From positions 1 to 11,393 of the forward strand of contig JAOPYP010000342.1 in assembly GCA_025964635.1 (NCBI GenBank): a stretch of 11,393 nucleotides of DNA. The letters are read 5' to 3'. Of the stretch, positions 1-8,298 are shown piece by piece; positions within the stretch are counted from its first letter, which is position 1, and the number at the start of each line of letters is the position of its first letter. Both the position numbers and the translations under genes were made by a program. This stretch comes from Actinomycetes bacterium (lineage in GTDB: Bacteria > Actinomycetota > Actinomycetes > Streptosporangiales > Streptosporangiaceae). A model generated the notes under the pieces. It saw only the letters and a program-made list of their open reading frames with translations, did not search any database and was not told the DNA's origin.

Positions 1-3
1 GGG

Positions 4-1620
4 TCAGCTGAGGGGCTGCAGTCGCGTCCGCTCGACGCGGGCGAGCTTGCGCCTCAGGCGCTTGTACTCTCGCTCTTGCCTGGCGGTACGCCGGTAACCC
101 TTGTAGGCCAGGTTGGTGCGCTCGAGCGGGTCGGTCTTCAGGTCATACATCTCCCACTGGGGCGGCACCTTGCAGTCGGCGTCGTAGTAGCGGGCAATCT
201 TGTAGCGGTGCTCGCGGATGCTGACGATGTGGTTCGGTGGCTGCGGGTAGGGCCCGCTGGCCTGCCCGGACTGCCAGTCGTCGTACGTAAAGACCGTGTA
301 GCTCTGCGGCGGCCGGGCTGAGCGGCACAGGATCTGGTCGGAGTAATCGACCCCCTGCCAGTCGGCCCGGGCCCGCGCCGGCACGTCGAGGAGACTGGCC
401 AGGGTCGGCAGGAAGTCGACGTGCGAGACGATGGAACGGTTCGTTTGGGGCCGGGGGAACAAGCGGGGGTTGGAGTAGACCAGCGGGATCCGGGTCGTTT
501 CCTCATAGAAGTTGAAGTTCTTCTGGCGCAGGCCGCCGTGGGCCGTGCCCATCTCGCCGTGATCGGCCGTCGCGACCACGAGCGTGTTGTCCAGCAGGCC
601 GCCGTCCTCCAGCGTGTTGAGGATCTTGACCAGGTACTCGTCCGAGACCTTCATCAGGTTGCCGTAGAAGTTCAGGTAGTTGCGCTTCATCTCGGGCGTC
701 GGGATCGGCCCGGTGAGATTGAATATCCGGCGGAATTGCGCCTGGACGGTGGGCTTGGTCGACAGGTCCTCGTTGACGGTCGCCGGGAGGCCGATCTCGC
801 CGTCCAGCCAGTTGTCGTCGTATCCTCCCGCCACGTAGCTCGACGGGTAGAACAGCACGTCGTGCGGGTTGACCAGCGAGACGACCATGAAGAATGGCTG
901 GCTCCGCGCGGCCGTGTCGCGCAGGTACTGAACGGCGCCCTCGGTCCCCGCTTTGGCCGTCCCTTCTGAGTTCATGAAGCGGCCGTCGTTGTCGTAGATA
1001 CCGCCGCCCTCCTCGGGGATGCTCTGGTCGGCCCCCGCGTCCGGCGGGTCCCACCGCGTGAAGCCGTACTTGTTCACGTCCTCGGGGACCCAGTCCGACC
1101 CGGCTGCGGGCTTGTTGCAGTGGAACTTCCCCTTGTAGACCGGCACGTAGCCGGCCGCCAGCGAGACGCTGGCCAGGTTCTTGAATCTGGTGGACAACTC
1201 GACCTGCGGGTATTGCGGCGCGGGCATGTCCTGCTCGAGCGTGTACTTGACGCCGTGCTGGGCCGGGAAGTACCCGGACATCAGCGTCGACCGGGCCGGC
1301 GAGCACATGCACGCGTTCGTGAAGGCATTCTCGAACAGCATGCCGTGCTCCTGCAGGCGGGTCATGCCCGGCAAGTTGCGCCTGCTCCATCCCCGCGGGA
1401 AATGCTGGATGGCGCGCTGCTGGTCGGTCAGGAAGAGAAGGACGTTCATGCCCCTGATCCCGCGAGTTCGCGGCGGGCGCCGCGATGGGCCCGTACTCGA
1501 TGCGGCTGCGGCAGCGGCAGTCCGGCCAAGCAGGAGCCCCGGCGCCGCGACAGCAGCGGCCTTCAGCAGTTCGGCGCGGGTGATCCCGCCCGTGCCCGTG
1601 CCCGTGCCCGATTCGTCCAT
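4..1620 (-). CDS. Secreted sulfatase (formylglycine-dependent, alkaline-phosphatase superfamily)
   Basis: Predicted to hydrolyse a sulfate ester outside the membrane; the substrate cannot be told. 538 residues from the ATG at 1620, which follows AAAGGAAC at good spacing. The frame stays open to an ATG at 1800, but those 60 extra residues precede the export signal and have no comparable ribosome site. Residues 13-40 form an export signal (ITRAELLK, then an Ala/Leu core and an Ala run) that looks Tat-like but has one Arg, not two. TDQQR (65-69) begins the catalytic domain with metal ligand Asp66. CSPAR (106-110) is the C-x-P-x-R motif, so Cys106 would become formylglycine. NPHD (251-254) and ADHGE (352-356) supply further metal-site residues, and DLKTDPLE near 493-500 is the usual C-terminal signature. 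Length is normal for the family. No formylglycine-generating enzyme lies in the window. Family call is sure. Confidence 0.92.
   Translation of the reverse strand: MDESGTGTGTGGITRAELLKAAAVAAPGLLLGRTAAAAAASSTGPSRRPPRTRGIRGMNVLLFLTDQQRAIQHFPRGWSRRNLPGMTRLQEHGMLFENAFTNACMCSPARSTLMSGYFPAQHGVKYTLEQDMPAPQYPQVELSTRFKNLASVSLAAGYVPVYKGKFHCNKPAAGSDWVPEDVNKYGFTRWDPPDAGADQSIPEEGGGIYDNDGRFMNSEGTAKAGTEGAVQYLRDTAARSQPFFMVVSLVNPHDVLFYPSSYVAGGYDDNWLDGEIGLPATVNEDLSTKPTVQAQFRRIFNLTGPIPTPEMKRNYLNFYGNLMKVSDEYLVKILNTLEDGGLLDNTLVVATADHGEMGTAHGGLRQKNFNFYEETTRIPLVYSNPRLFPRPQTNRSIVSHVDFLPTLASLLDVPARARADWQGVDYSDQILCRSARPPQSYTVFTYDDWQSGQASGPYPQPPNHIVSIREHRYKIARYYDADCKVPPQWEMYDLKTDPLERTNLAYKGYRRTARQEREYKRLRRKLARVERTRLQPLS
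1591..1608. repeat. Hexanucleotide tandem repeat (CGTGCC x3) in the sulfatase N-terminus
   Basis: Three perfect copies of CGTGCC, with a partial copy after them, lie just inside the sulfatase start codon. They encode the Gly-Thr run at residues 5-10, ahead of the signal sequence. Copy-number change by slippage would keep the frame and only change the length of the tail before the signal. Confidence 0.75.
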
Positions 1621-2025
1621 TACCGTTCCTTTCGCATCAATGCCGCCATCCCGCCGGATAATTTTCTGCGGCGCCCTTCGGAGGTCTTCAAGACGATGGT
1701 TGCGGGCAGCCGTGCCCGGCGCCGCTTCGACACTCCCGACGCCGCAAATTTCCGGCACAGGCGATGCGTTTCTGACCGCACTGTCCCGCATTATCGGCAA
1801 TCAGGTAAAGGCACGGACTGTCGGCTGCTGCGGCACATTAGCCCGATCCATGCGACCTCGACTCCGCCCAGGGCGACATGCCTGGATCGAGATCTCCCTT
1901 GAGATCGTGGTGCAGCGCCGGCGCCTGGCCGACGAGTTCAGCCTCAATGGGTCGACCGGTCCGGTCCGGGGCGGCCCGGCGGGGCGGCGGTTAGCACGGC
2001 ATGGATATCCGCCGGCCACGGTCGG
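1621..2025. other. Gap between sulfatase and membrane-protein genes; no convincing gene
   Basis: About 400 bases. The minus strand has an open frame (1801-2019) that is Arg/Pro-rich with no recognisable domain, and I do not accept it. On the plus strand, about 1881-1960 has orderly G/C-ending codons reading WIEISLEIVVQRRRLADEF, but the frame has no nearby start and runs into antisense of the next gene. This may be a decayed gene piece. I see no clear promoter; the sulfatase ribosome site lies at about 1625-1634. Confidence 0.4.
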
Positions 2026-2484
2026 TCAGTTGGTGTTACCAGCTCTGGGCCCAGCGGAGCGGCGGTCGACGAACCAGCCAGTGGCCGCCGTTGCGCAGGT
2101 GGCCGCCGCGCCCAGGAGACTAGTTGGCACGCCTGCCAGCCGGGGGACAGGGTGCGGTGGGTCCTCGACCGCCGTGCCAGGGACCAGAGGGGCCAGGAAA
2201 AACGGCGCCCAGTACGCCACCGGAACTGCCGCCGCGTACAGCCGGGTCGAGGCCTCGTCGTTCGTGCCGGACCATAGGGACCAGATGTTCAGGGACGACA
2301 GTGTGACGGCCGTCGCCAGCGCGGTCACCCCGTGGAATCGGGCGTGTGCAGGCCAGCGATCGTTGAAGATGTGCGAGTCGTTCCAGTCCGCGGCCAGGGA
2401 CGCCACCACGGTGATCACGTTGGCGGCAGTGAGCAGGCTCCGGCCGAGCACGCGGCCGCCGCTCGGGATAACTGGCCGGATCAT
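2026..2484 (-). CDS. Small four-helix membrane protein (DUF6640-like)
   Basis: 152 residues with four hydrophobic stretches, at about 17-32, 52-71, 82-103 and 117-138, so an integral membrane protein. Between helices 1 and 2 is a polar loop (residues 32-51) with ADWN, HIFN and WPAHARFH. Conserved Asp, Asn, His and Trp residues in this layout recall the family I know as DUF6640, whose members carry ADWN..H.(F/Y)N..WP.HA(K/R)FH. No biochemical role is known to me; clustered histidines could bind metal or a cofactor, which is inference. The ATG at 2484 follows GGAG at five bases. It lies on the same strand as the sulfatase 405 bases further on, too far for an obvious operon, and is divergent from the carboxylase across 294 bases. 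Confidence 0.8.
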   Translation of the reverse strand: MIRPVIPSGGRVLGRSLLTAANVITVVASLAADWNDSHIFNDRWPAHARFHGVTALATAVTLSSLNIWSLWSGTNDEASTRLYAAAVPVAYWAPFFLAPLVPGTAVEDPPHPVPRLAGVPTSLLGAAATCATAATGWFVDRRSAGPRAGNTN

Positions 2485-2778
2485 CTCTGGCTCCGCTCAG
2501 CTTGGGCAGCGTCGTGTTCCACGCTACTCCGGCGGAAGTGCCGCGCCGGGTGCCGCCCGTGGCGTTTATCGTGTGATTTGTTGGGAACCTCACGCCACCG
2601 CGGGCGGGGCCGGTGTCCCGAGCCGCTTTGGCCGGTTCCCACAACACAGCAGCCCCGGTATGGGCCATGCGCGACATTGGCGTACCCCCGGAAAGGGGAC
2701 AGGGTGGTAAGCAAGTGCAGGCGACGCTCCGGGGCCGGACGTCGCCTGCTGCGCGTGGGTACATGGAAGGCTTAGCCG
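2485..2778. promoter_or_regulatory. Divergent control region between membrane-protein and carboxylase genes
   Basis: 294 bases between divergent starts, so it should hold promoters for both genes. I cannot name -35/-10 pairs with confidence. An A/T-richer patch at about 2564-2585 is the likeliest promoter core. Two stem-loops sit on the carboxylase side: a small one, CCCC at 2686-2689 with GGGG at 2695-2698, and the much stronger hairpin at 2717-2749. The carboxylase ribosome site is GGAAGG at 2765-2770. Confidence 0.45.
2717..2749 (+). promoter_or_regulatory. Strong hairpin in the leader of the carboxylase gene
   Basis: GCAGGCGACG (2717-2726) pairs perfectly with CGTCGCCTGC (2740-2749). Inside this, after one bulged C at 2727, TCCG (2728-2731) pairs with CGGA (2736-2739), giving a 14-bp stem with a four-base loop. 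No U-run follows, so it is not a classic terminator. It ends 16 bases before the ribosome site. It could be an attenuator, a translation-control or RNA-stability element, or a palindromic operator. The structure is read directly; the function is inferred. Confidence 0.6.
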
Positions 2779-5700
2779 GTGTTCAGTCGTGTCGCCATCG
2801 TGAATCGCGGGGAGGCCGCGATGCGGCTGATCCACGCGGTCCGGGACCTTTCCGCGGAAACCGGGATACGGACCGAGACGGTCGCCCTCTACACCGACGC
2901 GGACCGGTCAGCGACGTTCGTCCGGGAGGCCGACCTGGTCTACCCGCTGGGGCCGGCCTCGGCCCGCCCCTACCTCGACCTCGCCGTGCTGGAGAAGGCA
3001 CTGGTCGAGACTGACGCCGACGCCGCCTGGGTCGGCTGGGGCTTCGTGGCCGAGGATCCGGCGTTCGCCGAGCTCTGCGAGAAGGTCGGCGTCACGTTCA
3101 TCGGGCCGAGCGCGGAGGCGATGCGCATGCTCGGTGACAAGATCGGCGCGAAAATGCTCGCCGAGGAGGTCGGGATCCCGGTCGCGCCATGGAGCCGTGG
3201 TGAGGTTGCGAGCCTCGACGCCGCACTGCGCGCCGGTGACGAGATCGGCTACCCCCTGATGCTCAAGGCCACCGCGGGCGGTGGCGGGCGCGGCATCCGC
3301 ATGGTCGCCTCGGCCGGCGACCTCACGGACGCCTACCAGCGCACCAGCCAGGAGGCGCTGCGCGCCTTCGGCAGCGGCGTCGTCTTCCTGGAACGCCTGG
3401 TCACGGGCGCGCGGCACGTCGAGGTCCAGGTGATCGCGGACGGCCAGGGCACGGCGTGGGCGCTCGGCGTCCGCGATTGCTCGGTGCAGCGGCGCAACCA
3501 GAAGATCATCGAGGAGTCCGCCTCGCCGGTGCTCTCGCCCGAGCAGACCGCCGAGCTGAAGGCGTCGGCCGAGCGGCTCGCGCTGGCCGTGCGCTACCGC
3601 GGCGCCTGCACCGTCGAGTTCCTCTACCACCCCGGGGAGAAGTTGTTCGCCTTCCTCGAGGTGAACACCCGGCTCCAGGTCGAGCACCCGATCACCGAGA
3701 TCACCACTGGCACCGACCTGGTGCGGCTGCAGCTGCACGTCGCCGCGGGCGGCAGGCTGGAAGGCCCGCAGCCGGTGGAGTCCGGGCACGCCGTCGAGGC
3801 GCGGCTCAACGCCGAGGACCCGGACCGCGACTTCGCCCCCTCCCCCGGCCACATCGCGCGGCTCGTGCTGCCCGCGGGCCCGGGCATCCGCGTGGACACC
3901 GGCGTGAGCGAGGGTGACACCATCCCCGCCGACTTCGACTCGATGATCGCCAAGATCATCGCCTACGGCAGCGACCGCAACCAGGCGCTCGCCCGGCTGC
4001 GCCGCGCGATGGGCGAGACCACCGTGATCATCGAGGGCGGCGCCACCAACAAGAGCTTCGTGCTCGACCTGCTCGATCAGCCCGAGGTGATCGACGCCAG
4101 CGCGGACACCGGCTGGATCGACCGGGTCCGCCGCGAGGGCAGGCTCGTCACCAGCAGGCACTCCGCCATCGCTCTCGCCGCGGCGGCCATCGAGGCCTAC
4201 GAGGACGAAGAGGAGGTCGCCCGGCAGCGGCTCCTCGCTACCGCGTACGGTGGCCGCCCACAGGTGCAGCACGAGAACGGCCGCCCGCTGGACCTCAAGC
4301 TCCGCGGCGTCGGATACCGGGTGAGCGTGGCCCGCATCGGGCAGAAGCGCTTCCGCGTCGGCATCAGCGGCGGCCGCGCGCACCCGGCCGACGTCGAGAT
4401 CGAGCGCTTCGACTCCCACAGCGGCCAGATCACCGTGAACGGCCAGCGCTACCGCCTGGTCACCGGCACCCACGGCCCGATCCACCTGATCGAGGTCGAC
4501 GGCGTCACGCACCGCGTCAGCCGCGACGAGGGTGGTGTCGTCCGCTCCCCCGCGCCCGCGCTGGTAGTCGCGACGCCGGTCTCCGTTGGCGACGAGGTCG
4601 ACGCGAACGCGCCCATCGTCGTGCTGGAGAGCATGAAGATGGAGACGGTGCTGCGCTCGCCGTTCCGCGCCCGGGTGCAGGAGCTGCCGGTCTCGGTCGG
4701 CAGCCAGGTGGAGGCGGGCGCGGCGCTGCTGCGCCTGGAGCCGCTGGCCGACGAGGGCGCGGAGGCGGGGGTCGCCGAGGGCGCGGAGCCAGGGGTCGCC
4801 GGCACTAGCGGGACGGTCGAGATCGAGCTGCCCGCCGAGCCCGCCGCCGCGTCGGCCGCCAACCGCGCCGAGCGCGGTATGCAGGACCTGCGCAGCCTCC
4901 TGCTCGGCTTCGACGTCGACCCGCACGACCAGCGCCGTACGCTCGACGGCTACCTCGCCGCGCGCGCCGAGCTGGGCGAGTCCGGCCGTCCACTGACCGC
5001 CGAGGTCGAGCTGCTCGGGGTGTTCGCGGACCTGTCCGAGCTGACCCGCAACAAGCCGGCAGGCGAGGACATCAGCGCCGAGCGCCCGGTGCACAGCGCC
5101 CGTGAGTACTTCCACGTCTACCTGCAGAGCCTCGACGTGGAGCGCGCCGGGCTGCCGGAAACCTTCCAGGGCAGGCTGCAGCGCGTGCTGGGCCACTACG
5201 GCGTCGCGAACCTGGAGCGCACGCCGGAGCTCGAGGAGGCGGTCTTCCGCATCTTCCTGGCCCAGCAGCGCGCCTCGACCGACGTCGAGATCGTCTCGGC
5301 ACTGCTGCGCCAGTGGCTTACCGAGGCGCCGCCCGAGGAGTCGCTGCGCGAGGAGGCCGGCCTGGCCCTGGAGCACCTCGTGGCCGCCACGCAGGTGCGT
5401 TACCCGGCGGTGGGCGACCTCGCCCGCGGTGTGGTGTTCCGCTGGTTCGCGCAGCCACTGCTGCGCCGGGCCCGCGCGGAGGTCTACGCAAGGGTGCGCC
5501 AGAGCCTGCGTCACCTCGACCGGAACCCGGACTCGCCGGACCGCGCCGACCGGATCGCCACGATGGTCGCCAGCTCTGAGCCGCTGGTGCGGCTGCTCGG
5601 CCAGCGCATCGGCCGTCCGGGCGCCGACCCGGCGCCGCTGCTGGAGGTGCTGACCCGGCGCTACTACGGCAACAAGGGCCTGTGGGACGTCCGCTCGCGC

Positions 5701-8298
5701 GAGGTCGCGGGCTGCACATTCGTCACCGCCGAGCACGTGGAGCCGGCCCGGGTGGTTACCACCGCCGTCGACTTCGCACAGCTGGCCGACGCCGTGCGCG
5801 CCGTGGGCGAGCTGGCTGCGGACGCCCCTGCCGACGCGCACGTGGTCGCCGACGTCTACGTGCGGTGGGCCGACCAGCCCCTGGCGGACGCGATGGCCGC
5901 ACGCCTCGGCGAGGTGATCACGGCGCAGCCGCTGCCCGAGCGCGTCGACCGGATCACCACCACCGTGGCCGGGGGCGGCGGCGCGGCGATGCACCACCAC
6001 TTCACCTTCCGGCGCGGCGCGGCCGGGGCGGTGCCGGCCGGGTTCGGCGAGGATCGGCTGATCCGCGGCCTGCACCCGCGGGTCGCCGAGCGCATGCAGC
6101 TGGAGCGGCTGCAGGAGTTCGACCTCACCCGGCTGCCGTCGGCGGACGAGGAGGTGTACCTGTTCAGGTGCATCGCGCAGGCCAACCCGGCCGACGAGCG
6201 GCTCGTCGCGATGGCGCAGGTGCGTGACCTCACCCCGCTGCGCGAGGCCGACGGACGGCTCGTCTCGCTGCCCGCGGCCGAGGACGCGCTCGCCGCGTGC
6301 CTCGATGCGATCCGCAACGTCCAGGCGCAGCGCCCGGCGGAGAAGCGCTTCGACACCAACCGGGTCGTGATCTACGTCTGGCCGCCGACCGAGCTGACCA
6401 TAGACGAGCTGAACCTGGTCATCCAGCGCGTGATGCCGACCACGGCGGGCGCGGGCCTGGAGGAGGTCCTCTTCCTGGGCCGGCGGCGTAACCCGGATAC
6501 AGGCGAGCTGTCGGACCTGGCCGTGACGATCCGCAACGACGTCGGCTTGGGCGTCCGGCTCTCGGTGGGCCAGCCGTCGGCCGAGCCGGTGCAGCCACTG
6601 GACGACTATCGGCAGAAGGTGCTACGCGCGGCGCGCCGTGACACCGTGTACCCGTACGAGCTCACCAGGATGCTGGCCGGCGAGGGCAGCTTCGTCGAGC
6701 ACGACCTCGACGACGCCGGCGCGCTGGTACCTGTGGACCGGCCGCGGGGCAGGAACAAGGCCGCGATCGTGGCCGGTGTGGTGAGCACGCCGACCACGCT
6801 GGTGCCCCAGGGCGTCGAGCGCGTGGTGCTGCTGGGCGACCCGACAAAGGCGCTGGGCGCGCTGTCGGAGGCGGAGTGCGCCCGCGTGATCGCCGCGCTC
6901 GACCTGGCCGAGCGTAAGGGCGTGCCGCTCGAGTGGTTCGCGCTCTCGGCGGGCGCGCGGATCTCGATGCAGTCCGGCACCGAGAACATGGACTGGGTGG
7001 CGGCCGCGCTCAAGCGGATCGTCGAGTTCACTCAGGCGGGCGGCGAGATCAACATCGTCGTCGCCGGTATCAACGTGGGCGCGCAGCCGTACTGGAACGC
7101 CGAGGCCACGATGCTCATGCACACCAAGGGCATCCTGGTGATGACACCGGACTCGTCGATGGTGCTCACCGGCAAGCAGTCGCTGGACTTCTCGGGCGGC
7201 GTGTCGGCCGAGGACAACTTCGGTATCGGCGGTTATGACCGTGTGATGGGCCCGAACGGGCAGGCCCAGTACTGGGCGCCGAACCTGGCCGGGGCGCGCG
7301 ACATCCTGATGGCGCACTACGACCACACCTACGTGGTGCCGGGCGAGCCCGCGCCGCGGCAGGCAGCCACCACCGACCCAGCCGGCCGCGACGTGTCCGG
7401 CTACCCGCACGCGATCGTCGGCAGCGACTTCACCACGGTGGGCCAGATCTTCTCGGCCGAGCACAACCCGGACCGCAAGAAGCCGTTTGATATCCGCACG
7501 GTGATGCGCGCGCTGTCCGACCAGGACCACCCGGTGCTGGAGCGCTGGGCGGGCATGGCGGACGCGGACACGGCGGTGGTGCAGGACGTGCACATCGGCG
7601 GCCGTCCGGTGTGCCTGCTCGGCATCGAGTCGCGCTCGGTACCGCGCCGTGGCTTCCCGCCCACCGACGGCCCGGACACCTACACGGCCGGCACGCTGTT
7701 CCCGCGCTCGTCGAAGAAGGCGGCACGCGCGATCAACTCGGCCAGCGGCAACCGCCCGCTGGTGGTGCTGGCCAACCTGTCGGGCTTCGACGGCTCACCG
7801 GAGTCGATGCGCAAGCTGCAGCTGGAGTACGGCGCGGAGATAGGCAGGGCCATCGTCAACTTCGCCGGCCCGATCGTGTTCACCGTGATCTCCCGCTACC
7901 ACGGCGGTGCGTTTGTGGTGTTCTCCAAGGCGCTGAACCCGAACATGACAGTGCTCGCCCTGGAGGGCTCGTTCGCCTCCGTGCTCGGCGGAGCCCCTGC
8001 CGCGGCGGTCGTGTTCTCCGGCGAAGTCAACACCCGAACGGCGAATGACCCGCGGGTGACATCGCTGCAGGCCCGCCTGGCCGAGGTGAGCGGCGCCAAG
8101 CGGGCGGCGCTGACGGCCGAGCTGGCTGAGGTGCAGTCGTCCGTGCGCGCCGAGAAGGTGGGCGAGGCTGCGGCGGAGTTCGACCGCGTGCACAGCATCC
8201 AGCGCGCCGTCGAGGTCGGCTCGGTAGACGCGATCATCAGCCTGACGGAGCTGCGGCCGCGCATCATCGAGGCGATCGAGCACGGCCTGAAGCACTGA
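2779..8298 (+). CDS. Single-chain multidomain biotin-dependent acyl-CoA carboxylase (eukaryotic-ACC-like layout)
   Basis: Predicted to carboxylate an acyl-CoA using ATP and bicarbonate; cytosolic, 1839 residues. GTG start with GGAAGG eight bases upstream. Biotin carboxylase fills about 1-450: Gly-rich ATP loop 167-172, Lys163, His213, Lys242, Glu280, Glu294, Asn296, Arg298 and Arg371 match E. coli AccC catalytic positions. The carrier domain is about 586-655 with ESMKM, so Lys620 is biotinylated. A repetitive acidic/Ala linker spans about 656-700. Region 700-1300 resembles the central domains of eukaryotic ACC: FTFR at 1075-1078, EDRLIRGLHP at 1091-1100 and QEFDLTRLP at 1112-1120 line up with the human enzyme. 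Carboxyltransferase covers about 1325-1839, with SAGARI at 1390-1395 and HGG at 1708-1710. Usual actinobacterial enzymes have separate alpha and beta subunits, and LCC-type single chains are much shorter. The substrate is uncertain because the ACC-signature Arg is His1708. Only a biotin ligase is needed in addition. Confidence 0.93.
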   Translation: MFSRVAIVNRGEAAMRLIHAVRDLSAETGIRTETVALYTDADRSATFVREADLVYPLGPASARPYLDLAVLEKALVETDADAAWVGWGFVAEDPAFAELCEKVGVTFIGPSAEAMRMLGDKIGAKMLAEEVGIPVAPWSRGEVASLDAALRAGDEIGYPLMLKATAGGGGRGIRMVASAGDLTDAYQRTSQEALRAFGSGVVFLERLVTGARHVEVQVIADGQGTAWALGVRDCSVQRRNQKIIEESASPVLSPEQTAELKASAERLALAVRYRGACTVEFLYHPGEKLFAFLEVNTRLQVEHPITEITTGTDLVRLQLHVAAGGRLEGPQPVESGHAVEARLNAEDPDRDFAPSPGHIARLVLPAGPGIRVDTGVSEGDTIPADFDSMIAKIIAYGSDRNQALARLRRAMGETTVIIEGGATNKSFVLDLLDQPEVIDASADTGWIDRVRREGRLVTSRHSAIALAAAAIEAYEDEEEVARQRLLATAYGGRPQVQHENGRPLDLKLRGVGYRVSVARIGQKRFRVGISGGRAHPADVEIERFDSHSGQITVNGQRYRLVTGTHGPIHLIEVDGVTHRVSRDEGGVVRSPAPALVVATPVSVGDEVDANAPIVVLESMKMETVLRSPFRARVQELPVSVGSQVEAGAALLRLEPLADEGAEAGVAEGAEPGVAGTSGTVEIELPAEPAAASAANRAERGMQDLRSLLLGFDVDPHDQRRTLDGYLAARAELGESGRPLTAEVELLGVFADLSELTRNKPAGEDISAERPVHSAREYFHVYLQSLDVERAGLPETFQGRLQRVLGHYGVANLERTPELEEAVFRIFLAQQRASTDVEIVSALLRQWLTEAPPEESLREEAGLALEHLVAATQVRYPAVGDLARGVVFRWFAQPLLRRARAEVYARVRQSLRHLDRNPDSPDRADRIATMVASSEPLVRLLGQRIGRPGADPAPLLEVLTRRYYGNKGLWDVRSREVAGCTFVTAEHVEPARVVTTAVDFAQLADAVRAVGELAADAPADAHVVADVYVRWADQPLADAMAARLGEVITAQPLPERVDRITTTVAGGGGAAMHHHFTFRRGAAGAVPAGFGEDRLIRGLHPRVAERMQLERLQEFDLTRLPSADEEVYLFRCIAQANPADERLVAMAQVRDLTPLREADGRLVSLPAAEDALAACLDAIRNVQAQRPAEKRFDTNRVVIYVWPPTELTIDELNLVIQRVMPTTAGAGLEEVLFLGRRRNPDTGELSDLAVTIRNDVGLGVRLSVGQPSAEPVQPLDDYRQKVLRAARRDTVYPYELTRMLAGEGSFVEHDLDDAGALVPVDRPRGRNKAAIVAGVVSTPTTLVPQGVERVVLLGDPTKALGALSEAECARVIAALDLAERKGVPLEWFALSAGARISMQSGTENMDWVAAALKRIVEFTQAGGEINIVVAGINVGAQPYWNAEATMLMHTKGILVMTPDSSMVLTGKQSLDFSGGVSAEDNFGIGGYDRVMGPNGQAQYWAPNLAGARDILMAHYDHTYVVPGEPAPRQAATTDPAGRDVSGYPHAIVGSDFTTVGQIFSAEHNPDRKKPFDIRTVMRALSDQDHPVLERWAGMADADTAVVQDVHIGGRPVCLLGIESRSVPRRGFPPTDGPDTYTAGTLFPRSSKKAARAINSASGNRPLVVLANLSGFDGSPESMRKLQLEYGAEIGRAIVNFAGPIVFTVISRYHGGAFVVFSKALNPNMTVLALEGSFASVLGGAPAAAVVFSGEVNTRTANDPRVTSLQARLAEVSGAKRAALTAELAEVQSSVRAEKVGEAAAEFDRVHSIQRAVEVGSVDAIISLTELRPRIIEAIEHGLKH
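4753..4800 (+). repeat. 24-base tandem repeat in the carboxylase inter-domain linker
   Basis: Two adjacent 24-base units (4753-4776, 4777-4800) differ at two bases and encode EGAEAGVA then EGAEPGVA. They lie directly after the biotin carrier domain. The length keeps the frame, so the linker can change length by slippage without harming the enzyme. Confidence 0.8.

Noticed and set aside
1621..1800. Extension of the sulfatase by 60 residues to an ATG at 1800
   Set aside because: It would bury the export signal, and the ATG at 1620 has a proper ribosome site.
1801..2019. 72-residue minus-strand frame
   Set aside because: Arg/Pro-rich, no domain and no ribosome site.
1181..2710. 509-residue plus-strand frame across the sulfatase, gap and membrane-protein gene
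   Set aside because: Antisense shadow over two well-supported genes, with no recognisable domain. The piece at 1881-1960 is noted as a possible remnant only.
2908..6075. 1055-residue open frame antisense to the carboxylase
   Set aside because: Shadow of a GC-rich gene: no domains, and a composition that mirrors the sense codons.
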